NCBI RefSeq assembly: GCF_033344935.1
Contig: NZ_JAWPMM010000001.1
Location: 3,272,001-3,336,000 of the forward strand
Length of the DNA stretch: 64,000 bases
Origin: Reichenbachiella sp.
Lineage (GTDB): Bacteria > Bacteroidota > Bacteroidia > Cytophagales > Cyclobacteriaceae
Reading direction: 5' to 3'
Every line of letters starts with the position of its first letter. The stretch's first letter is position 1. The position numbers were made by a program, and so were the translations under genes. Of the stretch, positions 25,646-33,700 are shown one piece after another. The notes under the pieces are model-generated. The model ran no database searches. It saw only the letters and a list, made by a program, of their open reading frames with translations, and had not been told where the DNA came from.

Positions 25646-27568
25646 ATGGCTTTAGATTCCAAAATACCTGAAGGACCGTTAGCTGAGAAGTGGACGAAAC
25701 ATAAATTCAAAAGCAAACTGGTCAACCCAGCCAACAAGAGAAAGTATGATATCATCGTAGTAGGAACCGGATTGGCTGGAGCATCTGCCGCCGCTTCATT
25801 CGGGGAGCTGGGCTACAATGTAAAATCATTCTGCTTTCAAGACAGCCCGAGAAGGGCACACAGTATTGCCGCTCAGGGCGGTATCAATGCTGCAAAAAAT
25901 TATCAAAACGATGGAGACTCGGTCTTCAGACTATTCTACGACACCATTAAAGGTGGAGATTACAGAGGTCGTGAAGCCAACATCCACAGACTGGCAGAAG
26001 TATCTGTAAATATCATCGACCAATGTGTGGCACAAGGTGTGCCTTTCGCACGGGACTACGGTGGGCTACTAGATAACAGATCATTTGGTGGAGCACAGGT
26101 ATCTCGTACTTTCTACGCACGTGGCCAAACAGGTCAACAATTGCTGCTAGGTGCTTACAGTGCTTTGAGTAGACAAGTGGCTTCTGGTAAGGTGCAACTA
26201 TACGCCAGAACTGAAATGCTAGATGTGGTGATCGTAAACGGTCAGGCACGTGGTATCGTCACTAGAAACTTGATAACTGGAAAGATCGAATCACACAGTG
26301 CGCACGCAGTGGTATTAGCTACAGGCGGATACGGCAACGTATTCTTCCTATCTACCAATGCCATGGGATCGAACGTAACGGCCGCTTGGAGAGCGCACAA
26401 GAAAGGTGCTTTCTTCGGCAACCCTTGCTACACGCAGATTCACCCTACTTGTATTCCAGTTTCAGGCGATCACCAGTCTAAATTGACTTTGATGTCTGAA
26501 TCATTGAGAAATGATGGTAGAATCTGGGTACCAAAAACTGCAGTGAAAGGATTGAAAGCTGCTGATGCAGCCAAGATTGCTGAAGAAGATAGAGATTATT
26601 ACTTGGAGAGAAAATATCCTGCTTTTGGTAACCTGGTACCTAGAGATGTGGCTTCTCGAAATGCCAAGCAAATGTGTGACGAAGGTCGCGGTGTAGGCAA
26701 CACAGGCCTAGCCGTATTCCTTGACTTCTCAGATGCGATCAAGCGCGATGGATATGAAACGATCAAAGGCAAGTATGGAAACTTGTTTGATATGTACAAG
26801 CAGATCACGGGGGACGATCCTTACGAGATGCCAATGATGATCTACCCTGCGGTGCACTATACCATGGGCGGTCTTTGGGTTGATTACAACTTGATGACTA
26901 CTGTACCAGGATTGTACGCTGCAGGAGAAGCCAACTTCTCAGATCACGGCGCCAACAGATTAGGAGCTTCGGCCTTGATGCAAGGATTGGCGGATGGATA
27001 CTTCGTATTGCCATATACTATTGGTGATTATTTGGCTGACATGCCATATGAGAAGATCCCTACAGATCATGAAGAATTCCAAAAAGCAGAAACTGCAGTA
27101 AAAGAGCGAATCCAAAAACTATTGAGCATCAACGGTAACAAAACTGTAGATGACTTCCATAAGGAGCTCGGCCACATCATGTGGGAATACTGCGGCATGG
27201 CTAGAAACGAAGAAGGTTTGAAGACTGCCAAAGGCAAAATCAAAGCCTTGAAAGAAGAATTCTGGAAGAATGTAAAAGTTTTGGGTGACAACGAAGAAAT
27301 GAACATGTCTTTGGAAAAAGCCAATAGAGTGGCTGATTTCATTGAACTGGGTGAATTGATGATCGATGATGCTCAAAACAGAAAAGAATCTTGTGGAGGT
27401 CACTTCCGTGAGGAATCTCAAACCCCAGAGGGTGAGGCATTGAGAATTGATGATGAATTCTCTTATGTGGCTGCTTGGGAATACCAAGGAGAAGGCAAAG
27501 AGGAAAAACTCAACAAAGAGCCTTTAGAATTCGAAAACGTGAAATTGACTCAAAGAAGCTATAAATAA
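25646..27568 (+). CDS. sdhA: Succinate dehydrogenase/fumarate reductase flavoprotein subunit
   Basis: A 640-residue flavoprotein. The FAD Rossmann motif [12 protein letters not shown] is near residues 37-48. [15 protein letters not shown] contains the histidine that carries covalent FAD. HPTCIP and SESLRNDG line the active site, and [20 protein letters not shown] is near 420-440. Oxidises succinate to fumarate, or the reverse, passing electrons to SdhB. Codon choice is noticeably more uniform than in neighbouring accessory genes, consistent with strong expression. Confidence 0.97.
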   Translation: MALDSKIPEGPLAEKWTKHKFKSKLVNPANKRKYDIIVVGTGLAGASAAASFGELGYNVKSFCFQDSPRRAHSIAAQGGINAAKNYQNDGDSVFRLFYDTIKGGDYRGREANIHRLAEVSVNIIDQCVAQGVPFARDYGGLLDNRSFGGAQVSRTFYARGQTGQQLLLGAYSALSRQVASGKVQLYARTEMLDVVIVNGQARGIVTRNLITGKIESHSAHAVVLATGGYGNVFFLSTNAMGSNVTAAWRAHKKGAFFGNPCYTQIHPTCIPVSGDHQSKLTLMSESLRNDGRIWVPKTAVKGLKAADAAKIAEEDRDYYLERKYPAFGNLVPRDVASRNAKQMCDEGRGVGNTGLAVFLDFSDAIKRDGYETIKGKYGNLFDMYKQITGDDPYEMPMMIYPAVHYTMGGLWVDYNLMTTVPGLYAAGEANFSDHGANRLGASALMQGLADGYFVLPYTIGDYLADMPYEKIPTDHEEFQKAETAVKERIQKLLSINGNKTVDDFHKELGHIMWEYCGMARNEEGLKTAKGKIKALKEEFWKNVKVLGDNEEMNMSLEKANRVADFIELGELMIDDAQNRKESCGGHFREESQTPEGEALRIDDEFSYVAAWEYQGEGKEEKLNKEPLEFENVKLTQRSYK

Positions 27569-27576
27569 GAATTGAT

Positions 27577-28329
27577 ATGAATCTGAAATTAAAAATCTGG
27601 AGACAGAAAAACGCTAATGATAAAGGTGCTTTCGAATCATACAATGTTTCGGACGTATCGCCAGACATGTCATTTCTTGAAATGCTTGACGTGTTGAATG
27701 AAGATCTTTCGAGAGAAGGCAAAGACCCTGTACACTTCGATCATGACTGTAGAGAAGGTATTTGTGGTATGTGCTCTTTGTACATCAATGGTAAACCTCA
27801 CGGCCCTAAGGATGCTGTGACTACCTGTCAGCTACATATGAGATCATTCAAAGATGGTGACATCATCGTGATAGAGCCTTGGAGAGCGGCTGCTTTCCCA
27901 GTACAGAAGGATTTGGTCGTAGACAGAAGTTCATTCGACAGAATCATCCAGGCGGGTGGATATGTAAACGTGAACACTGGTGGAGTACCAGACGCTAACG
28001 AAATTCCTATTCCGAAAGTAATCGCTGATGAGGCCATGGATGCCGCTCAGTGTATCGGATGTGGTGCTTGTGTGGCAGCTTGTAAAAATGCTTCTGCGAT
28101 GCTTTTCACAGCGGCTAAGGTTTCACAATTGGCACTATTACCACAGGGACAAGTAGAGCGTCAGACCAGAGTAGAAAATATGGTGGCGCAGATGGAAGAA
28201 GAAGGCTTCGGAAACTGTACCAATACACAAGCTTGTGAAGCGGTTTGCCCTAAGGAAATTAGTGTGACGCACATTGCCAGACTCAATAGAGAGTATCTGT
28301 CAGCTAAGGCTTCCTCGGATAACGTTTAA
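27577..28329 (+). CDS. sdhB: Succinate dehydrogenase/fumarate reductase iron-sulfur subunit
   Basis: A 250-residue protein with an N-terminal 2Fe-2S ferredoxin domain ([15 protein letters not shown] near residues 59-73 and TTCQLHM near 87). A C-terminal domain binds the 4Fe-4S and 3Fe-4S clusters ([15 protein letters not shown] near 151-165 and [15 protein letters not shown] near 213-227). It conveys electrons from SdhA to the membrane subunit. It starts eight bases after sdhA. Its last roughly 140 bases are present again, decayed, at 28900-29015. Confidence 0.97.
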   Translation: MNLKLKIWRQKNANDKGAFESYNVSDVSPDMSFLEMLDVLNEDLSREGKDPVHFDHDCREGICGMCSLYINGKPHGPKDAVTTCQLHMRSFKDGDIIVIEPWRAAAFPVQKDLVVDRSSFDRIIQAGGYVNVNTGGVPDANEIPIPKVIADEAMDAAQCIGCGACVAACKNASAMLFTAAKVSQLALLPQGQVERQTRVENMVAQMEEEGFGNCTNTQACEAVCPKEISVTHIARLNREYLSAKASSDNV

Positions 28330-28351
28330 TAAGCCATTTATTCAAAATATT

Positions 28352-28388
28352 ACGTCATGGTAGTAATTGTACCATGGCGTTTTTTTTT
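28352..28388 (+). terminator. Terminator of sdhCAB
   Basis: An 11-bp stem with one G-U pair (28352-28362 with 28370-28380), a 7-base loop and an 8-base T-run lie 23 bases after sdhB. A related hairpin (29041-29066) occupies the same place in the duplicated copy downstream. Confidence 0.9.
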
Positions 28389-28410
28389 CAATTAACTAAA
28401 CATTAAAATT

Positions 28411-28713
28411 ATGAATAAAGCGAAAAATTATTTGCTCGCAATCGTTTTCGTATTGCCAATGTTATTTGTTGCTACTTCTTGTGATGACGATGATGATGAT
28501 AACGGCTGGAGCGATGCTGAAATTGAAGCAATTAAAGCTGAGTGTGTTTCCGAAGAACAAGGCACTGAAGAACAATGTGATTGTTTATATGATAAGGTGA
28601 CAAGTGAGTTTAGTAAGAGTAAATTCGAGAGCGAAGATTTTTCTGATACTGACGCCCTTAAACTTTTACAATTTGCAGTTGATTGTGATATACCAATTTT
28701 TAATTTTGAATAA
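28411..28713 (+). CDS. Small acidic lipoprotein, paralogue 1
   Basis: A 100-residue lipoprotein. The signal peptide ends in the lipobox VATSC (lipidated Cys at 24) and is followed at once by six aspartates. Such an acidic tract after Cys matches the lipoprotein export signal that sends Bacteroidota lipoproteins to the outer surface. The mature part is short, acidic and mostly helical, with three further cysteines (AECVSEE, EEQCDCLYDK) that could pair or bind metal. No family name is recognised. The gene at 29106 is a paralogue with the same cysteine pattern. Confidence 0.8.
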   Translation: MNKAKNYLLAIVFVLPMLFVATSCDDDDDDNGWSDAEIEAIKAECVSEEQGTEEQCDCLYDKVTSEFSKSKFESEDFSDTDALKLLQFAVDCDIPIFNFE

Positions 28714-28734
28714 GAGATTATTTTTAGAAAATTT

Positions 28735-28768
28735 AAAAAGTTCATCATAATCAGATGAACTTTTTTTT
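28735..28768 (+). terminator. Terminator after lipoprotein paralogue 1
   Basis: A 12-bp perfect stem (28735-28746 with 28754-28765), a 7-base loop and an uninterrupted T-run lie 22 bases after the lipoprotein stop. Confidence 0.9.
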
Positions 28769-28899
28769 ATTTAACACCTTGTTTACACCTATAATTCTAC
28801 CATTTTATAATTTCTCTTTAACTCAAAAAAGGGTCATCTCAAGAAGGTTGAATCAAAATTTCACTAACTTCCAACTCTTGGTTTTCAACAACAATCCTT

Positions 28900-29015
28900 C
28901 AGATGGAAGAAGATGCTTTTGGGAGCTGTACGAATAAAGAAGAGTGTAAAGCGTGACCCAAATTGCAAGACTCAATAGAGAGTATTTGGTGGCAAAGGCA
29001 TCTTCGGGTAACCTA
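28900..29015 (+). pseudogene. Decayed copy of the sdhB 3' end
   Basis: This stretch aligns with sdhB 28189-28330. It starts at the same CAGATGGAAGAAG, encodes FGSCTNKEECKA in place of [12 protein letters not shown], and then lacks about 27 bases including the cluster segment CPKEIS. It resumes in another frame with [16 protein letters not shown] and a stop, as in sdhB. The frame break and missing cysteine make it non-functional. It is followed by a terminator-like hairpin and a lipoprotein paralogue, repeating the order found after intact sdhB, so the block probably arose by tandem duplication. No upstream part of sdhB is seen. Confidence 0.85.
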
Positions 29016-29040
29016 TAAGATTACATAAAACGATTTCAAG

Positions 29041-29071
29041 AACGTCATTGTGAATGCAATGACGTTTTTTA
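29041..29071 (+). terminator. Hairpin terminator after the sdhB remnant
   Basis: A perfect 10-bp stem (29041-29050 with 29057-29066), a 6-base loop and a T-run follow the sdhB remnant. The ACGTCAT core and position correspond to the sdhCAB terminator at 28352. Confidence 0.85.
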
Positions 29072-29105
29072 TATATTACCTTTTTATTAATCAAAACTAT
29101 CAATC

Positions 29106-29393
29106 ATGAACAAATTGAAAAATACCCTTTTAGCAATAGTATTTGTCCTTCCAGTGCTATTCGTTGCCACTTCTTGTGACGACGACGATGAAGGTAAAGA
29201 TGGCTGGACAGATGCCCAATTGGAAGCTTTAACTGAAGAATGTGTTAGCGAGGAAGAAGGAACTCAAGAGCAATGTGAGTGCCTTACTGACAAGATATCA
29301 GATGAGTGGACATATGAAGAATATAATAATTTAACTTTGGATGATTTAGGTAGAGCAATTGAAATTGCTCTTGATTGCGTGGGCAGTATTTAA
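29106..29393 (+). CDS. Small acidic lipoprotein, paralogue 2
   Basis: A 95-residue lipoprotein closely similar to the one at 28411. It has the same signal peptide pattern ending VATSC, four aspartates after the lipidated Cys, then D.W.DAQLEALTEECVSEEEGTQEQCECL, broken here only by small substitutions. The C-terminal third is diverged. Conserved cysteines (EEC, EQCEC, LDC) suggest that the fold is maintained. It is probably surface-exposed; function unknown. It lacks an obvious promoter of its own beyond the AT-rich 35 bases after the hairpin at 29041. Confidence 0.8.
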   Translation: MNKLKNTLLAIVFVLPVLFVATSCDDDDEGKDGWTDAQLEALTEECVSEEEGTQEQCECLTDKISDEWTYEEYNNLTLDDLGRAIEIALDCVGSI

Positions 29394-29413
29394 TCACATA
29401 GTCTAACTTTAGA

Positions 29414-29467
29414 AATACCCATTGGGTGTGAGCGATAATATTTCCTCATATCTAATGGGTATTTTTT
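29414..29467 (+). terminator. Terminator after lipoprotein paralogue 2
   Basis: A 10-bp perfect stem (29414-29423 with 29454-29463) closes a 30-base internal region with some secondary pairing and is followed by a T-run. The T-run ends only a few bases before the glycosyltransferase start at 29471. Confidence 0.8.
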
Positions 29468-29470
29468 GTT

Positions 29471-30463
29471 TTGATTTCTATAATCATACCATATCACAAC
29501 GTAGCTAAGACCTTTGGTCAAGCTATTATCAGTTTACTTGATCAAACCAATCAAAATTTTGAGCTGCTTTTGATTGACAATAATTCCACCGATCAAAGCA
29601 AGGACATTGCTATAAAATTTGCATCTAAAGACTTAAGAATAAAGCTACTTTCTGAAACCCAACAAGGCGTTGTATTTGCAGCCAACACAGGCATGAGAGC
29701 GGCTAAGGGTGAATTCATTGCTCGAATGGATGCCGACGATGTTGCCCATCCAGAAAGACTCGAAAAGCAACTCAACCACCTCAAATCTAATCCTGATATT
29801 GCAATCTCTGCTACCCAAGTCAATTACAAGACGAACAATCACGAACTAAATGATTTTACTCATTTTGTGAAATGGAGCAACAACCTGACTTCTTGGAATG
29901 ACATATACCAAAACCGATTTGTAGAGTTTCCTGTGGTCAATCCTACACTTATGTTTCGGCGATCGCTACTGAACGAGGTTGGCTATTTAAAAGAAGGCGG
30001 ATTTCCAGAAGACTACGAGTGGTTTCTTCGAGTCATCGACAAAGGATTTAAAGTAGAAAAGCTCCCCTTACCCTTGCTCGACTGGCATGACAGTTCAAGT
30101 AGACTTACCAGAACAGATCCACGTTACCAAAGCGATGCCTTCTTTCGAATCAAAACAGAGTACCTCACAAAACACTTAAAGAACATCAACCAAACTAAAG
30201 TATGGATTTGGGGTGCAGGTAAGTTAGGGTTAAAACGAAGTCAGCTATTGCTCAATCATGGCATTGAGATCTTGGGGTATATTGATATCAAGAAAGGCAA
30301 ACAACTGAATGGTTTCTCATGTGTACATTTTGAAGACATTCAAATTGAAACTCAGCCCTTCATCATTAGCTATATAACTAATCGAAATAAACGTAATGAA
30401 GTGAGGTCATTTCTTGAATCTAAGGGTTATCAAGAGAGTGAAAATTACATTATTGCTGGATGA
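29471..30463 (+). CDS. Family 2 glycosyltransferase with C-terminal Rossmann-like domain
   Basis: A 330-residue protein. Residues 1-220 form a GT-A fold glycosyltransferase of family 2 (ISIIIPYHN at 2-10, LIDNNSTDQS near 35-44, ARMDADDVAHPERL with the metal-binding DxD near 75-90, EDYEWFLRV near 178). About residues 240-330 form an added domain beginning VWIWGAGKLGLKRSQLL, which resembles the nucleotide-binding N-domain of PglD-like sugar acetyltransferases. The only feasible start is TTG 29471, since a stop lies 18 bases upstream in frame and the protein needs ISIIIPYHN. There are no other glycan genes around it. It could add a sugar to a surface polysaccharide or lipid. Confidence 0.88.
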   Translation: MISIIIPYHNVAKTFGQAIISLLDQTNQNFELLLIDNNSTDQSKDIAIKFASKDLRIKLLSETQQGVVFAANTGMRAAKGEFIARMDADDVAHPERLEKQLNHLKSNPDIAISATQVNYKTNNHELNDFTHFVKWSNNLTSWNDIYQNRFVEFPVVNPTLMFRRSLLNEVGYLKEGGFPEDYEWFLRVIDKGFKVEKLPLPLLDWHDSSSRLTRTDPRYQSDAFFRIKTEYLTKHLKNINQTKVWIWGAGKLGLKRSQLLLNHGIEILGYIDIKKGKQLNGFSCVHFEDIQIETQPFIISYITNRNKRNEVRSFLESKGYQESENYIIAG

Positions 30464-30470
30464 TGGCTAG

Positions 30471-30507
30471 AACTCTTCCAAAGAGTTGAACTTTGGAAGA
30501 GTTTTTA
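30471..30507 (+). terminator. Terminator after the glycosyltransferase
   Basis: A perfect 13-bp stem (30471-30483 with 30491-30503), a 7-base loop and a T5 tail start seven bases after the glycosyltransferase stop. Confidence 0.9.
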
Positions 30508-30589
30508 CTGTAACATGTGGAAAACTTCCCACTATTCCACTCCGTTTATCCGCTCAAAATTTCTAGCTTTAAAGTCCGATTTGCAACAT

Positions 30590-30597
30590 TATTTTTG
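30590..30597 (+). promoter_or_regulatory. Candidate -7 element upstream of dnaE
   Basis: TATTTTTG at 30590-30597 matches the TAnnTTTG consensus. The -33 position holds only TTTA (30568-30571, 18-base spacing), so support is partial. If used, the dnaE leader would contain the dispersed repeat at 30600-30682. Confidence 0.35.
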
Positions 30598-30599
30598 CT

Positions 30600-30682
30600 C
30601 GTCATTGCGAGCCGCGCGAAGCAATCTCAAAATTAAAAGTACCAATTGAGAATAAGATCACTTCGCTCCGCTCGTGATGACG
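30600..30682. repeat. Dispersed palindromic (REP-like) element upstream of dnaE
   Basis: An imperfect inverted repeat of two arms of about 31 and 38 bases (30600-30630 and 30645-30682). The left arm reads CGTCATTGCGAGC then GCGCGAAGCAATCTCAA, and the right arm is its approximate reverse complement with changes at both GC-rich ends. It resembles the 'GTCATTGCGAG...GAAGCAATCTC' intergenic palindromes common in many bacterial genomes. A related but different element occupies 63846-63994. Confidence 0.75.
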
Positions 30683-30703
30683 GAAATAGAAAAATAGCTC
30701 CAC

Positions 30704-33700
30704 ATGTACCTAATATTCGATACCGAGACCACTGGTTTACCTAAAAATTATAATGCGCCTCTAGAGGACTTAGACAACTGGCCAAGACTGGTACAGCTCG
30801 CCTGGCAAGTACACGCCAATGACGGTTCGTTGATAAGTGACAAAAACTACATCATCAAACCAGAAGGTTATACCATTCCCTTTAACGCGCAGAAAATCCA
30901 TGGTATTTCTACCAAAAGAGCCGAAGAAGAAGGACATGACCTAAACGAAGTACTCAGTATCTTTTCAGAGGATTTAACGAAAGTCAAAGCGGTAATCGGA
31001 CACAACGTAGAGTTCGACTTGAACATCGTTGGGGCTGAGTATCTCAGAAAGGAGCGAAACAATGACTTGTCTTCCGTCGACTCCATCGACACTAAAGATG
31101 AATCCACAGAATTTGTAGCCATTCCTGGCAGAGGGGGCAAATTCAAATGGCCAACCCTAACCGAGCTACACACCAAACTTTTCGGCGTGGGGTTCGACGA
31201 TGCCCACGATGCAGCGTATGATGTAGACGCCACAGCCAAATGTTTTTTTGGTCTACTTACAGAAGGGGTCATTGCACCCTTAGATGATACCGCCAAAGAA
31301 AACATCAAGTACGAGGCACCGGATTTGGCAGCGGCCAATTTTGCCGTGCAGGATAGCAACAAAGGTATTGACATCGATACCGAAGCAGCCAAAGACATCG
31401 ATGCGCCCTTTTGCCACTTGCACGTGCACTCGCAGTTTTCGGTTCTTCAAGCCACCCCTAAAATCAAGCCGCTCATAGCCAAAGCCAAAGAGCTGGGCAT
31501 GCCAGCGGTAGGCTTAACAGATTTGGGTAATATGTATGGCGGCTATCACTTTGTAGAGGGTGCCATCAAAGAAGGAATCAAGCCGATTCTAGGACAAGAA
31601 TTTTTCATTTCTGAAGAAAGGAAAACCCTCAAGTTCACCAAAGACAATCCAGATCGTATGACACGGATTGTACTCATGGCAAAAAACAAAAAAGGATATC
31701 ATAATCTAGCAAAACTCTCTTCACTCGGTCATATGGAAGGGCTGTATGGCTTTTACCCAAGAATTGACAAGGATCTAATCACACAGTATAAGGAAGATCT
31801 TATTTGCCTTACAGGAGGCTTGATGTGTGAAGTGCCTTCGCTTGCGCTAAACCAAGGTGAGGAACAAGCCGAAACTGCTTTACTTTGGTGGAAAGAACAA
31901 TTTGGAGACGACTTATACATCGAACTTAATCGTCATGGATTAGACGAAGAAAATCACTTGAATGAAATTCTTCAAGGATTCGCCAAAAAGCACGGCATCA
32001 AAATGATTGCATCGAATCATGTGCATTATTTAGACAAAGAGGAGTCTAAGGCACATGACGTACTCTTGTGTATAAAAGATGGTAAAAGCATCAACGATGA
32101 AGTAGGTCGTGGTCGTGCCTATCGAGATGCACTACCTAATGATCAGTATTATTTCAAGACTCAGGAAGAAATGAAAGCACTTTTTGCTGACATCCCTGAA
32201 GCCATTGAAAATATCAAAATACTGATTGACTCTGTTGAAGAATATCGTCTTTCCAGAGATGTTCTCTTGCCAGCCTTTGACATTCCGGAAGAGTTCAAAG
32301 ACTCGAAAGACGACGAGGATGGTGGTAAAAGAGGTGAAAACAATTACTTGCGTCACTTGACCTATGAAGGAGCCAAACGGCGCTATGGTGAAATTACAGA
32401 TGAGATCACCGAACGGCTAGACTTCGAACTCAAAACGATCGAAAACTCAGGCTATCCCGGTTACTTCCTCATTGTTCAGGATTTCACTACGAAGTCCAGA
32501 GAAATGGGAGTCTCTGTAGGCCCAGGTCGGGGTTCAGCTGCTGGTTCAGCTGTCGCCTATTGTATTGGTATTACTAATGTAGACCCTATTGCCTACGATC
32601 TGCTTTTTGAGCGTTTCTTGAATCCTGATCGTGTATCACTACCCGATATTGATATCGACTTTGATGACGAAGGTCGTGACAAGGTCATCCAATACGTGAT
32701 TGACAAATACGGACAAACCCAGGTAGCACAGATCATTACCTATGGCACGATGGCCGCCAAGTCGTCTATTCGTGACTCTGGCAGAGTGATGGAATTGCCC
32801 CTCCCCGACACGGATTCTATTGCCAAATTGATACCAGAACGACCAGGCATCAGTTTGACCAAAGCATTTAAAGAAGTGAAAGAACTTCAAGAAATGGAGT
32901 CCGGTCATGGACTTAAATCCGAAGTTATTCAGCAAGCCAGGGTACTAGAAGGGTCGGTTAGAAATACTGGTATTCACGCCTGTGGGGTAATCATCACGCC
33001 AAGTGATATTACTCAACATGTTCCTGTAGGTGTAGCCAAGGATTCTGATCTTTTGGTAACTCAATTCGACAACAGTGTGGTGGAAAGTGCTGGCATGCTG
33101 AAAATGGATTTCTTGGGTCTTAAAACATTATCAATTATCAAGACGGCTTGCGCCAATGTGAAAAAACGGCATGGTGTAGAAATTATACCTGATGACATTC
33201 CGCTTGACGATAAAAAAACCTACGAGCTCTATCAGCGAGGTGAAACCAACGGAACGTTCCAGTTTGAGTCGCCGGGTATGCAGAAGCACTTACGTTCGCT
33301 AAAGCCCGATCGTTTTGAAGATTTGATTGCGATGAACGCCTTGTATCGTCCGGGTCCGATGGAGTACATCCCTAACTTTATTGCCCGAAAGATGGGAACC
33401 GAAGAGATCGAATATGATCTCGAAGGGATGGAAGAATATCTGGCCGAAACTTATGGTATTACCGTCTATCAAGAGCAAGTCATGCGTCTTTCTCAGAAAT
33501 TGGCCGGTTTCACCAAAGGTGAAGCGGATATGCTTCGAAAGGCCATGGGTAAGAAAATCCAGGCCATCCTAGACCAGCTCAAACCAAAATTCGTCGAAGG
33601 CTGTCTGGAACGCGGACACGACGAAGCCAAAGTGCAGAAAGTATGGAAAGACTGGGAAGCCTTTGCCGCCTATGCCTTTAACAAATCTCACTCTACGTGT

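Noticed and set aside
28490-28505. The GAT-repeat tract as a phase-variable simple repeat or sequencing artefact
   Set aside because: A triplet repeat cannot shift the frame, and the paralogue at 29106 has a similar Asp tract written with different codons, so the amino acids are selected.
28755-28937. A 60-codon open frame between the two lipoprotein genes
   Set aside because: It starts inside the terminator of the first lipoprotein and crosses the sdhB remnant in another frame; composition is not coding-like.
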